Shown one piece after another: positions 11,809 to 25,000 of a stretch of 64,000 nucleotides of DNA (position 1 is the first letter of the stretch; every line of letters starts with the position of its first letter). The position numbers and the translations under genes are program-made. A model generated the notes under the pieces. That model made no database searches. It saw only the letters and a list, made by a program, of their open reading frames with translations, and was not told the origin of the DNA. The DNA lies in the NCBI RefSeq assembly GCF_000002235.5, contig NW_022145547.1, positions 2,166,001-2,230,000 on the forward strand. Direction: 5' to 3'. The stretch comes from Strongylocentrotus purpuratus. Its lineage: Eukaryota > Echinodermata > Echinoidea > Camarodonta > Strongylocentrotidae.

Positions 11809-12674
11809 CCGTGTGAGTAAAAAAAAAAAGTTTACACTCAGAAAAGTGTAATTTATTTTCAAGTCAGCTATGAATAAAAGATTATCATACATGTTTTGAA
11901 CGAGTATTATGTCCCGAATCGTTTGGTGTCATTTTTGTGTGGTGTGTTCACGCTGGGATGAACAGGAGGCATTGTTTGCGAGAGTGCAAGAATCGACTTG
12001 CGCAAAAGTATCAAAGGAAGAGAATGAATTGAATGTATTAAATGAGATGCATTGCAATATGCTTTTTTCAGAAGCAAAGTCACACACACACAAACACACA
12101 CAAGGAACACACACACACACAAAGCTTATTTAAATGCAGACTGACCAAGTCCTTGGGAGAAACAATTCATTGTGATGCCACAAATTTTTATTATGGCATT
12201 ATGATTGAATTTAAATTCCGTTTTTATATTAAATGGGAAATTTGCGATTTTACAGAAATGTTCATTACGTAATAATAACTTGGCTGCGTATACTTTTCAT
12301 TTATCTGAGTGTGCGAGAGCGCCGGCGGTGGTGTGTTCGTGTGTGTGCGTGTGTAGGTGTGTATGCGTGACTGACTGAGTTTAACTCCGTGTGTGTTTTT
12401 TTTATATGTATGGCATGATTAGTTTTCTCAGGGATGTTTTTAGGATCTGCAAAGAGCGTATAGGCATCACTTTCGCGCAAGTCGACTTTTGCACTCTCTT
12501 AAACAATGTCTCCTGTTCATCCAAGCGTGACCACATACCGCACAGAAATGATACCAAATAATTTGGGATAAAACACTTTTTCATTAGATGTATAATAGTT
12601 TACTGTTCATAAATGATTTTTAAAATAATTAGGAATTTTGCTTGGTGTATACTTAGTTTATTTGACTCACTCTG
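11809..12674. mobile_element. TA-flanked DNA transposon inserted in LINE copy 1
   Basis: The ends CCGTGTGAGTAAAA and TTTGACTCACTCTG are imperfect inverted repeats; TA flanks both sides. An inner inverted pair of about 110 bp lies at 11905-12015 and 12450-12570 (both contain GAACAGGAG and CGACTTGCGC). LINE copies 2 and 3 have the empty site TATAGTAC. No transposase frame is present, so it is non-autonomous. Confidence 0.75.
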
Positions 12675-13438
12675 TAGTACAAAACATGAAACCAATGTGA
12701 CATAATCACTAACTAAAATAATGAAATATTTTAGTTACTTCGTTTGTATCAAATTTCTTATGATTACATTCCATATTGAGATAGGTGCGAATTTCTACCT
12801 TTAATTCTTTCATCAAATACAGCATGTATCCTGTGCTTTTCACTTCCAAAACATTCTCTAATATAGTTTCTATAGATAATAAACTGAGCAAGGTTTAAAA
12901 TAAGATTTACAAGATTCAGTTCTCTTCTCTCTATTTCATGACCTATCAAAATAATTTTTTCGTTCATTAAGAGTTTAAAAATTAAAGTATCCATTAATTT
13001 GAATACAAGTTTCCAAAAAGGCGAAACCTTTTGACAAACCTTGAAAAGGTGGTTAGTTGTATCTGGGATCTGTGTATCTGAAGTATTTACATATTGTATC
13101 CTATACTTCTGCAACCAAAAATCAGAAAAAATACACTTTAACTTTGCCAATTTGAAGGCGGAAAGTAATTCATTTTCTTGAAAATTTATATAAAAAATGG
13201 AATCAACTTCTTTCCAAATACTGTTTACTAAGACTTGTAACACTCTAAGTATATTATTTCTTATCCAGTTTGGAAAATGCAATAACCCATATCTATTTTT
13301 AATATCGCTATTTTACCAAATCATTTCATTTTCGATATCTGTTACTTTAAACATATAAATGTATTTCAATTCACCTCAGGAACAAAACATGTCAACATAA
13401 AAGTTAGGCAACTGTTTTCTTTTCTACAAATACGATAC

Positions 13439-14330
13439 TGTGGCTGCAGCGAGGTCGATATCAAATAAACAATTCTGAACAAAGGCTTCTACGGGAATTT
13501 GTAGCATTGATTTGAGTAACCATTTCATCCGTTTCATTCCGTGAAAATTGTGGATAAATCACAGATAAAGAATCGTAAATACAAGAACATCATAGCATCA
13601 TCAATACAGCAATAACACAGTCTTTTTGAGAAACTCATGAAATAATGTAAATTGTGTCATGATCTTCATAACCTATTCAAATTTCCCAGTCACTATTCTA
13701 GTCCATCTGCATTACGGCTTTACATAAATACAAACTCGCACTACAAGTGTCTCAACTAGACTTCACTATAATAGCTTGGTTGAACAATTAACTAGACAAT
13801 AATAAATTCAAAATCTCTACCTAGTGCTTCAGCACTCTCATAATATATTTTCAAAGTATTTGGTTGTATCTTAACTGTTATCTTTGTTCTTGATACAAGG
13901 TAAAATGTACATACATCATATTAAACCAGCATGGGCTTGTATTTCTTACATTACATTACATACTGCAAACATCAACATCTCTCAGTATGAAATTCAAAAC
14001 ATAAACACTAAATTCCACTTTATGTTTCGAAAATTCATAGAAATACATTAAATATATAACAAAACTAACCTCTTTGCCTGACTTAATGACAACATTATGA
14101 CTTAAATCTCCTTGATGCGCTGACAAAAAAGGGATTCTTGAACCTCTGTTCATGGTAAAACCATGTTCATGTATCCTTCTTAGTGAATATCAATAGGTGG
14201 CGCTATACTAGGCACATTGCCTGAGAAAGTGCTATTACAAATATTGTGTATTCATGTCATGCATCAATAGTACACGAAACAAATGACTTAGGTGATAAAG
14301 TAATTTCAAATGCCATTGTCACAACAATAC
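13439..14330. mobile_element. About 890-bp insertion in LINE copy 1, unclassified
   Basis: Copies 2 and 3 of the LINE read CGATACAAATCG or CGATACATATCG without interruption, whereas copy 1 has 890 bp between CGATAC and CAATAC. The near-identical hexamers may be a target duplication. The termini TGTGGCTGC and ATTGTCACAA are only weakly inverted. No coding frame of note; class unknown. Confidence 0.6.
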
Positions 14331-14488
14331 ATATTGCTCTTTTTGCAATTCAAATGTGAACAAAGAGGCAAATACTCAATTTTCTTGATTCAATATTTAA
14401 ACAAAATTTTCCAAGCACTTTGTTCACCTGTTAAATACTTAAACATCCATGATAGACGGAGTGACCGAAATGATAAACATAGATAAGA

Positions 14489-14554
14489 AGAGAGAGAGAG
14501 AGAGAGAAGGAAAGAGAGAGAGAGAGAAGGAAAGAGAGAGAGAGAGAGAAGGAA

Positions 14555-14620
<66 letters not shown>
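14489..14620. repeat. GA/GGAAAGA microsatellite
   Basis: (GA)n with GGAAAGAGAG interruptions, directly at the 5' (right) side of the Tx1-like LINE fragment. The long open frames across it on both strands are artefacts of the repeat. Confidence 0.95.
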
Positions 14621-14623
<3 letters not shown>

Positions 14624-15714
14624 ATCTTGATCTTCAGAGCAAATGAACTACGTGCATTCAATTACTATTCAGGCTGGTCTCAATATTCTGAAGTTGGGAG
14701 GAATAATGGCAGATTCGGCACCCCATCTAGAAAAAAAAACCCTGAAAAGTCTTGGTGTCACTTTGCATTTATTTATTTATCACAGCTTATTTCACGAGTT
14801 AACTCTTTTCATGCAACACAATTAAACCCCTGCTCCACTTCAGGAATTTAACAGTTGCAGTGTAACATTAATCTGTACCAGTATTAAAATGGTTGTCACG
14901 GAGCTAATCAAGACCAGAAATTAGTAATTTGACAAAGCGCCGGATTGTGCTGCACAAAGCAATGCTTCAGTCAATAATTGGTGCCTATTGGTTTGTGCAA
15001 AATTGCACGTGTGACAAACAGGTGACTGGCAGAAAGGTGAAGAAAGCAAGCGAAGGCTGAACTATCTATCATGCATTTTTCCATGCGTTACTTGGGCAAA
15101 AGGGTGACCGACGTGTTTTAAAGGAATTATACTAAATTTTTCGACAATGGTGCTGGCGGCTAATAAACCTTATTACTTAATAATATATATTCTTACACAA
15201 GCTTAAAACTAAATATTTGTCCTGCAGGCACAAGATTTTGAATAAATCTATATAATCTACACGTTTAACCAATCTATACAAAATATATCTATGACTTGAA
15301 GATGAGAAATGTTACACCGCTTCAAGTAAAAAACAAGATAAAAACAGATTACTGTACAAAAGTATTGAATAAGTGTAAAGTGGCATTTTTGCATTGTTAA
15401 TGATAGTTACTTCGACGAATTTAAACGTAAATGTACCCTTTCAGCCCTTTATTTACAAACTAGTAAAGATATAAAAACCACATAAGGTATTTAATGTTTC
15501 TATAACATTAGTACAAAGTAGCTGTTTAAGTTTCGTTATAATTCTTGCATCAATTGAAATAGTGTACTATCGTAGTATGAGCACATGAATATTTAGGAAT
15601 TATGAGCACCATGATCAATATTACCAACTCTGTGTATTGCATAACCTGTTCATTATTGTTGATCCAGTATGTATCCTGCTGGCACCACATCCCTCTGCCT
15701 CGCTTGGGCTGGCT
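14621..15714. other. Downstream flank and 3' UTR of the receptor gene
   Basis: No exon or recognisable repeat. The minus-strand AATAAA at 15448-15453 (read AAATAAAGG), about 265 bases after the receptor stop codon, is the likely polyadenylation signal, which would put 15430-15714 in the 3' UTR. Confidence 0.5.
15448..15453 (-). promoter_or_regulatory. Candidate polyadenylation signal of the receptor gene
   Basis: AATAAA read on the minus strand, the first such hexamer after the stop codon that I can see. Confidence 0.45.
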
Positions 15715-16006
15715 CTATATTTCTTCGTAAGTGTCTCCCGGATCTGATGTTATGGCTTCTAGATAGGTAACGTCGGTGTTGGGTTTCTTTAGATCTTGAT
15801 ACGTATGGGGGTCGGTAATATTCTGGTAGTTTGGGGTATCTGTATTGAGATCTTGGTAGGCATGGGTATCAGCATTCAAGTCTTCGTATGTATTGGGGTC
15901 TTGGTTGGAGTCATCAAATACAGGGTTCTCATACTTTGATGAGGTCTCACGTGTATTGTTTGGTGGGGACGCGGCTGGTTCAGCTTTTAAACGTCTTTGT
16001 TTGATC
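15715..16006 (-). CDS. Receptor exon 16: cytoplasmic tail with tandem YxxL motifs
   Basis: Residues 909-1005. The basic stop-transfer stretch RRIKQRRLK is followed by a linker and seven tyrosines: Y934 (YENP), Y949 (YEDL), Y959 (YQDL), Y969 (YQNI), Y978 (YQDL), Y990 (YLEA) and Y1002 (YEEI at the C-terminus). YEDL-x6-YQDL and YQDL-x6-YQNI match the ITAM rule YxxL/I-x6-8-YxxL/I. The segments repeat a T-Y-x-D-L-N-x-D-T theme about every ten residues, as if grown by internal duplication. YEEI is the known preferred Src-family SH2 ligand; YENP and YQNI have the Grb2-type YxN form. Acceptor TTCCAG, phase 2; the stop is TAG. Confidence 0.9.
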
Positions 16007-19000
16007 CTGGAAGTGAAATTCAATTAAAAAAAACCATTAATTTCCTCCTTCAAAATAATTTTTTGTGAGATAATGAAAAACTGACTGTCAAATTTGAAAG
16101 AACATACAATTTAAATAACAAAATCGGTTCAGAGACGGCTGAAATATCCATATTTCTAATAGTTGTGTACCACCACATATTTTGCGCAAAAAACAGATAC
16201 ACATTCAGTTAGATAATTTCAAAGACCTTGATATATGTATCGCATAATAAATACGACATTGCACAGGGGGATTATTTGTGTGGCTTATAAAGAGTCAATA
16301 TGCTACCATGCAGGTCAAGTTTGGTTAAAAAAACGATGATAAAAATCATGCACAAACCATTAACAAATAAAAAGGGTCAACCGATAAAAAGAATCACTAA
16401 ATAAGCCTTTTCAGGAAGCAATCAGAATTCGAATTATTTGTATGCACATGAATATATAAACCAACTTTCATGTAAAGCTACATGATTACCAAGTTAAAAT
16501 TAAGCATGAGATTTAGTAATGTCTGGTTAATATTCATTTCCATTGGGTTTCGTTTTGCATATCATATTATCTATGCAACAATTGACCTGGATTTTCCTTG
16601 CAATCCATCAAAGATGAGACTTTTTGTGCAAAGAGTTCCTTACTGACCTAAAGTGAGAAACATGTATATAATCCAAACACCCAACATTGTAAAGGAAAAT
16701 TCCTGACGGTGATATGTAATCTTTGATTTTATTTATTTAACCAATATATTGAGTCATTCTATAGTTTAAAAACAAATCATATCTTTTGCAACTTATGCAA
16801 AATAATGGATGGAAGTTTGTGATCGTTTTTAGTCTTTGTTTATTTTGTGTCTTTTAACAGTGTATTCCAACTATTTTAATGACCATTTGACAACGTTTTC
16901 CCTGTCACTTACCTTCTAAAGATGACAAGGACGAGAATAATGACCAGGATGATAATAAAGAGGGCAGCCATGGCACCCCCTACTATCGGTCCTATCGATG
17001 CACTGGGAGGGCCACCTAGAAAGTATTGCAATAAATGAAAATAGATGTACCAATCAATCACAGGAATTTGATACCTTCTGTATTAAAGCCTAGGGAGACG
17101 GGGGAATTTAGTATTTATTTGTATTCGTTTATTTATTCATGATTATGTTCGTAAGAAATGATTCGATTCATAGTTACCTCACTCGCCAGGCGAGCTCTTT
17201 TCATCTACCATTAAATAGAACATCTTTTGCACAAAAGACATTTCTTTTTACAGGTCCAAAACTGTGAAATGATATTATACAGTGTAATTCGATACAAATT
17301 TTCAAAAGGAGACTTAAAAGCATTCCCCGATCAAATATAATTTTTAGTGTTACTTTATGCAACTTTTATTGTTTCTTTTTATAAACATGTTTGTATTTAT
17401 CAATGTTTTGCGTTTAAATATGATTTATTTATTATTACTGAATCAGTTTTTTTTTCTTCTTCTCATTAAATAATAATTCATAATAATTAATTTTATAGGG
17501 GGGCTTACACCCTACAAGCTCTGCTGTTTAGTCGGCCCTCCTTCCCTTTCAATGTCATGTTTATTTTTGTTAATGTATTGTATTGTGCAAATTGATCTAT
17601 ATGTATATAAAAATGTGAATATGTTAAAATGTACCATCATTTTAAATAAGAACGATTGAAAGAGAAAAAAAAAGAATTTAATTGCATTGAATTGTTGTGT
17701 TTGTATATGCATGTATTTTGCAGTAAGGAACATTAGCTACTATAAGTATAAGCAGATGTTTGAAATGTTGACAGCTAGTCACAGCATCAGTTCCTTTGAG
17801 TAAAGATTGAATCGCTGCTGTTACGGAGTTCGCAAGCATATGTATTGAAGAAAAACAATGCTCTAAAAGTACGTGTTTAGAACTTACAACTTACTTGCTA
17901 TGGGGCAGGGGCGTCGCTAGACCTTTTTCAGTGGGGGGGGGGGGGGGGGGGGGGGTGAAGAGGCCAAAGATTACCGACAAAACTAGCCACCAATTACCGA
18001 CAAAATTAAATGTCCAAAATACCTACAAATTTAACCCTATTAATCCGTGTCCGAAGGCTAAATTGTTTTTCCTATGAACTATCTATGATACTTGCATATG
18101 CGCAAATTGTCATTTTGCTCGACGACATGAAATATATACGATTTTTTTCGTCGACTAAGTCAGTATCACAACCATATATTTGAATGCAGGCGCGTATCCT
18201 TTCTTTCCTTTATTTTCCTTTCTTTCCTCTCTTTTCCTTTTCTTTCCCTTCCCTCTCTTTTTCCCTCCCCCTTTTCTCTTTTTTCCCGACGGCAGCGCAA
18301 TTTTACCGACAATATCCTGACAGGTGGGGGGAGGGGGGGGGGGTTGTCGCACCCCCACACCCCCCTTTGGAGACGCTCCTGGCTATGTGTTATTTGCTGT
18401 TTATAGATCCATTTCCCCATGATTTGCGGGATCTCAAAGACAACAAATTAATTAGAAGGGGGGGGTGTCGCACCCCCACACCCCCCTTTGGAGACGCCCC
18501 TGGCTATGTGTTATTTGCTGTTTATAGATCCATTTCCCATGATTTGCGGGATCTCAAGGACAAGAAATTAATTAGAAGTGGTATTCTGTATAAAAACTAT
18601 TATTTATCTTTAATTTTGTTCATGGTGTTCTAAAGGTGTTCAATGCAGACAATCTTTGACAAAATGCGACATCCATGGAACATAAGGAACTAAAGAATGA
18701 CAAGTTTTGAGATACATACATCATATAAGTACCAGCAGTTAATATAGAACTTTGTGATACACTTCTTAATGCATTGCCTATGAGAAACATATGGTCCTGT
18801 ATCAAATAGTGGAATGAGTAGAATTTAGTAGCCAAAGTTTAAATTCTCATGGAAAAGGTTTTATGTATGAACACTGGTTTGTTGACAAACCAGGAGTTAG
18901 CTGAATTGTTTTCCTTTCAATTCAGAAGACACCGTATAGCTTATTTTACGTCTACCATGCATAGCGCGTATGGAATTTATGCTAATTCTAGTGCAGTGCA

Positions 19001-22000
19001 GAGCGACGTGTTCGCAGATGCCATGTTTCTTTCGTTAGGAAAGGATCCACAGGAGACGAAAGTCTTACTATGTTGTTTTAGTTAGCCAGGAAATGTCGCC
19101 ATAGAAGTAAGTTTATATTTAAAATATCATGCTTTTCATATGTGGTGATTTAAGAATTTGTTTTGGTCAGGTTGTTGAGGAAAAATGATATTACATAATT
19201 AATGTGTACCGAGTACAGTGTATAAATCGCTATGCACAAAACTGAATAGTGATAGGGTCTACGTTGTGTGAGTTACATTGGAAGTCTTATTGCTTTTAGA
19301 AATGACAATGCATAACATACAGACGCGATGTTAAAGATGAAGTTGAGTTCTGGTCATGCGATTGCATTGTGAAAGAAACGGTGTGGAACCGACCAGAAAA
19401 GGTTGATCATCTAGCATATAAGAATTTGTGTGTATTGCAAGGTTCTGGAATCATCGAAATGATAAGAATTTTGGCCAAGTCTTGGTAAACTTACAAACAC
19501 TATACACAGAAAGATGTATATGGGACTACACGAACACGTGGCGTAAAAAGCCGGCCCCCGATTTTTACGATGTTACATGCATATTTAGAATATGAAGGCA
19601 TTTGAAGAGACATGCTTTTCAGAGGACATTATCTGATGTTCTTCCACACTTGCATAATAAGAATGAGTAATGCTCACAAATTATTTTTCACCTCTTCCCA
19701 GAACTCAACCTTCTCTTTAAATATCGCTTCATCTATGTAGATATGTTTAATACCATGTATCCAGGTGGTTTAGTAAGCTTATAAACTGGAAATGTTTGCT
19801 CTTTAAATGGAAGTTTGTGAGTTATCATGTAAACAAAGGACTAGGGGTTTAATCTTATATTTGATTAATGAGACATTGTTTTTGGTGATGTTTTAGATTA
19901 GGCTTCGTATTTAACGGGGAAGTTTCCTTAGTCTTAGTGAGTTTATTATAATGAGGTTACACTACACATTTCAAGAAGTTAAAGTAGTATTTTGACTTGA
20001 TTTCAGTTTCAGAACAGAGCATAGAAACTGCACTGTCAGAAACTTCTAGATTTGTTTATCTGTTGATTCAATGATAGTATATGTCGAGCTTGAAGTGGAT
20101 ACAGTTAATTTGATGTAGGCATTTAGCTTTCATTAACTTAGTTGATGTTTGGATATATCAGTCTTCATTTATATGTGCAAAGATTGTACATGTATTTGTG
20201 ATCCTTTTGTGTCTCATTTGTATTCACAGATTGAATAAAATTGCATCTTGATTTTCAAGCTCTACCTATCCAATTAAAAGCGGCATTCCTGGTTTTGATT
20301 CCTTAACTTCAGTGATCCAAACACAATAGTGATAAGCCTTATAATGCTCTTACCTGATTGTACCGTCTTAGCATTCACAGGTTCTGACCAATTACTGGAA
20401 CCAGCTCCATTAACAGTCTGTACCTATGTAATTAAATAATGTTTAAACAATTTCCGTTATGGTTTCCATAATTCTATACAGATTATATTTGTTCTTAAAA
20501 ATTCTTTTAGCAACCGAGTCAGGGCAAATCTCAGGTAACTTTCCACAACTTTCCACAATCGAACTATACGTTCTAAAATAACATCTATAGAAGTCCTTTA
20601 AAGAGAGGGCTGGGTTCTGGGAGAGGTGAAAAATAATTTATGAGCGTTATCATTTTTATTATACAAGTGTGGAAAAACATCAGAAAAAAAAGTTCCTTGA
20701 AAAGCATGGCTATTCAAATATGACAAGTAACAGCTTAGAAATGAGGCCCGATTGTTATGCCACATGGTTGTGTAGTCCCATATACATATTTCTGTCTTCA
20801 GTGCTTGATACTCCACCAAGACTGGGCCAAATTTCTTATCATGTTGATGACTCTGGAACCTTGCAGTAAACACCAATACTTATGTGCTACATGATCAACT
20901 TTTTCTGGTCGATTCCACACCGTTTCTTTCATATGCAATCGCATGACCAGAACTCAACTTTATCTTTCAGAAGCCAAGTGAGCTCAATTTTCAGACAGAA
21001 ACGAAAATTCAGCTGTCAATTTTTGTTTTATACATCGCATCTCAAGTTCGGATTCTCAAAAAGGGATATTTGACATTTCATGCGAATATATTGCATCCTA
21101 GCATTGTACGCCCTAATAGAGCTACCCCCAGTCCTTAGTGAATCAGAAATGTGCAGTTTTTACTACTTTGTGTGCATTATCTTCATTATTCATTAAAGTT
21201 AGCATTTTACCCCTTGCTAGGGATTACTGACTTTCACGCCCTCCCTCCACTTCTTCTTGTTTCAATTATCCTTCTCCTTTATAGACCAACCTTACTGTGG
21301 TTTCACTTCACCATATTTTTCATAAAATCGTTGATCTTCATTTCCCTCTAATGCCATCCACTTCCAGATCCCACGCTCTTTTCACATTTTCATCATCTTC
21401 ACCTCTCAAGCATACTTAGCCCATCCATGTAAATTCATTCCTGATTACCACTTTCAAACAGTTTCTTCCAGGCCCAACCTTTTCATGCCGTATACAAGTA
21501 CATATAAATATATGACATGTATTACCTGAACTGAGTAGTTGGATTTTGCTGTCAGGTCTACCACAGTATGCTCTCCTTCAAACGCACCGTTCAATACTTC
21601 CTCCATCTTATAGTCACCATCAACAACGGGATCAGTTTGCTGGTAGCGGATGATATACTTCTGGATGTTACCATTGGTGTTAGATGGTAGAGGGGTAGAC
21701 CAGTAAACAGTGAAGGAACTTGTAGTACTCTGAGGTATAGCCACATTGATAGGACTAGGTGCAACTGTGACGACAAAGCAGATAATAAGAGTCGTTATAA
21801 ACAAAAATGTATAAACTTTGTATGAGAGGGGAGGGGGGGGGGTGCGGGAGGAGGGAGAGGAAGGGCGGGTAATGGTAAGAACCTCATTCACCATATACAT
21901 ATTGATATGTATGTACCTCTCTTTAGTATGTTGAATAAATCTAGTAATCTGATTGGTTGAAATTGAAGTCGTGATTGAAGCCATGCCTGCAAAGAAACGA

Positions 22001-25000
22001 ACTATTCCCGTTGCCCAGGGTAACGGGCCACATAGTTAAATTTTGCTGAGATCCCAATTCGTTACGTGTAAAAAGTCTATTTTGTGCGAGCGCGGATACC
22101 ATACAGAGTGTGTATTCCCGAATGATCGTAACATTCAGGCAACTTTCATGCAAAGATTAGCAGACAGCGTTTCAGATTTTCTGTGATTTTTTAAACCAAT
22201 ATTTTCTCAAGAAACGGATAAGATAAGACTTCTTTGTAGATTATTTATGAATTTGGTATATCAAACAGATATGGACTGCTTTAATATTCGAGGTATAGCT
22301 GTTTCTATACTGGCTCTCGGAGTCATGACAGGGTACAACGTCCTATTGAGCCTATATAAACAGCTAATAAGTACAAAATCGCATCATAGTGACAAAGGGA
22401 GAACAAAAATAACATTGAGAAGAAGAAAGAAAAAGGAAAAAAAAGGTAAAACAATTAGTATCTACGAGATGAAAGAAGTTAGCAAATATCTTGAATTTTA
22501 GTAATCTCTATGTTGTAAGATTTAAAAACAATGCAAATAAATGTTATATATGACTTTAGTGGTATGATAACAGGTATCATATAGACAGCTAACTATTACC
22601 AGCAGCAGAGTGAAACAGTCCTTTACACAAACCACACAAATAAATGATAAATTATTAAACAATTGATCTTCTGGGAAGGGTCTCAATATGTCACAGGCTA
22701 GGGTGTACAAAACATATTCAATTCAAACTGTATACAACTGAATAATATTGTTCTGATCTCATTTCTCAGGGAGTGGAAAATGTACACACATTGTGTGCGG
22801 GAAGCCTGAATCCGATGACCAGGGTAATAATATATCTGTAAAGCGCTTAGGCACATCGTTGAATCAATGTATTGAGCCCTAATTAAAAAACGGAATATTA
22901 TTATTATTATATAACAATATTTGCAGAAAAGAATGAAAGAAAAAATGTACTTTGTATTTGGAAAGCAAACGTTCACGTTCTTAAAGTTCTTTTGCCGATA
23001 GTCCCACTGCTCCTGTCATTCTCCTCACCTTTATTTGGCAGCACTCGTTGGGAAACGTGTTCAACTCACACTATATCAAGTAAATAACAGCGATTTGCAC
23101 ATATTCTACTATATATATATATTTCGGAATACGAGTATTTTCCTTACAAGAATCCAAGATAACTAGCTGATGAAGTCTCACCTTCTTCAATTGTTTTGCC
23201 AATACTCTCACTGCTCCTGTCACTCTCCTCGTCTTTATTTGATGCAGTCATTTGGACGGTATAGTCCAGATAGGTTTCTAACCCTCTTATCACATAGGAG
23301 CTGTTGTCGCGAGAAACCAAGATAGAGTTTGAAGAAGTTGAACCAGAGGGAGCGTAGTAGATCATATAATGGGTCACTCCACTCCTGCAGTCTGCTGATT
23401 CCGAGGGGAGGTGCTAAAACATTAAGGTGCAAATACATGTTACATGCATTACAACCACATAAAAGAAGATACTTTCACACAAATAAACAAAACTACAAGA
23501 TGTTATAATAGGTTATCTACAATTTCCATATTAATAAGGATGCTGCAATCAATATTGATAAGAGGTGAACAAGTTGAAGAGTGGTGCAACCAACATTTTC
23601 TAGTAGTGAGCACTATTTTTTGGGGGGGCCCTTGAAAATTTGCACTCCCCCCTTGAGCGCCAGGGGGGGGGGGGGGGGCTGGATTCGCTTCTGTATTAAA
23701 TAGCCAAATGGGGTGCTCAATCATTATTAACTGCATCAACTTAAGTTGAACTGTGCATATGTAGATTAACATTCTTATTATAACAAACACTTTTAATGCA
23801 AAGTATAATTTGTTGCCATAAATTGAGAATTGAGGTTATTGGAAATATCAGGAAAATCTTTGTGGATCCTATCTGGCACTTCATATACAAGATGTTTGTA
23901 AAGTCATGCCTAACTTTACGAACAGCTTTATGAAACACCTTCCTGGTAAACGACTTCGTTCAATGAACTGTCGCACTCAACGTTTTCTAAATTCCTTTGT
24001 TCCTTCCTCGATCTGCAAATACGATCAAAATGCTACCTGAATTTTAAGTTCTTTTCTTTATTTCTGTAATGTTATTTTTGTAATGTTTCCGGGCCATCCC
24101 GTCCACTCGAACATAACAAATAATTCACTTATTTTGTTTCATGATAGCGTAGGAAAACTTCTATAAAGCAATAATCTGAAGAATTTCTATGTCAAAGTAT
24201 ATTATGTATTATGTATGTAAACTTGTTTTGATTCTTTGTACGTTTGTAAAATGTGAGCAAAACAAATTTCCAATATTGGACAATAAATTGAAATTGAAAA
24301 TTGAAGGAAAAAAAATGAAATTGAAATTCTGCAGAACAAGAATCTCTGGACCACAAAACATATTCATATTCAAAAATAATATTGGATATTTATTTTATAT
24401 AGCGCACATATCTACCATGCATGGTGCCCAAGGCTCTCCAACTATTACCCCGGCTCTGCTTTATAGGCAGCCGATATCGGCGCTCACAGCATTCAAGGAA
24501 TTCCTTCCTACCGGTACCCATTTAACACCTGGGTGGAGAGTGGCAAATGTAGATTAATGTAGATTAATATCTTACTTGTGAAATCAAATTAAATTTCTAT
24601 TACATAACCCCCCCCCCCCCCCAGCACACACTTTCAACTGGCGAACAAAAATTTGTACACCTGTTTTTAAATCCGAAGTATTTTGCTTTATAGTCTAATG
24701 TTGAGGTACGTTAAGAAGTATCGAGAATGGTAAAGGCATAATGATGAAGTGGTTAATTAACGATCTTATTTGACATAATTATCTCGATTAACATTTTAGG
24801 TAAAATCAAGTGTAATCAAGGTAACAAATATATTTACCAGCTCCATATTATAACGGTGCCGTTCTACCCCGATGTAATAATATTGTGACTATTAACAGTT
24901 ATGTATTCTGTGATCTGAACGAGTCTTTTCATCCATCTGCATCCAACTAATGCCTGGATTACATTTGCCCCGGGCGCCGTAAGATAAATTAGTCTACGGT

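Larger units (their letters stand above)
11690..14470 (-). pseudogene. Tx1/L1-like LINE 3' fragment, copy 1 (twice interrupted)
   Basis: On the minus strand the open stretch 12764-13282 encodes the C-terminal part of an L1/Tx1-type ORF2: a DTTNHLFKVC motif followed by FWKLVFKL, the KIILIGHE segment and NLVNLILNLAQFIIYRN. This is the usual order after the reverse transcriptase in that clade. The 3' end is GAACAAATAAAGTCCCTCGAAAGAGG at about 11735-11700, next to a GA/CT tract. Copies 2 (53040-55390) and 3 (60160-61510) are collinear but lack the two insertions found here (11809-12674 and 13439-14330). The 5' part is missing at the same point in all three copies. Confidence 0.8.

Noticed and set aside
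14431..14661. Ser/Leu-rich and Arg/Glu-rich frames on both strands, also at 55356-55679 and 61723-61998
   Set aside because: Translations of (GA)n microsatellites in several frames at once.
1..15714. A kinase domain downstream of the receptor tail
   Set aside because: I looked for minus-strand HRD/DFG/APE-type coding stretches left of 15715 and found none. The tail exon has its own stop codon followed by AATAAA.
18849..19085. 78-codon plus-strand frame (MEKVLCMNTGLL...)
   Set aside because: Antisense inside intron 14, no recognisable domain, no splice context and no conserved copy in the window.
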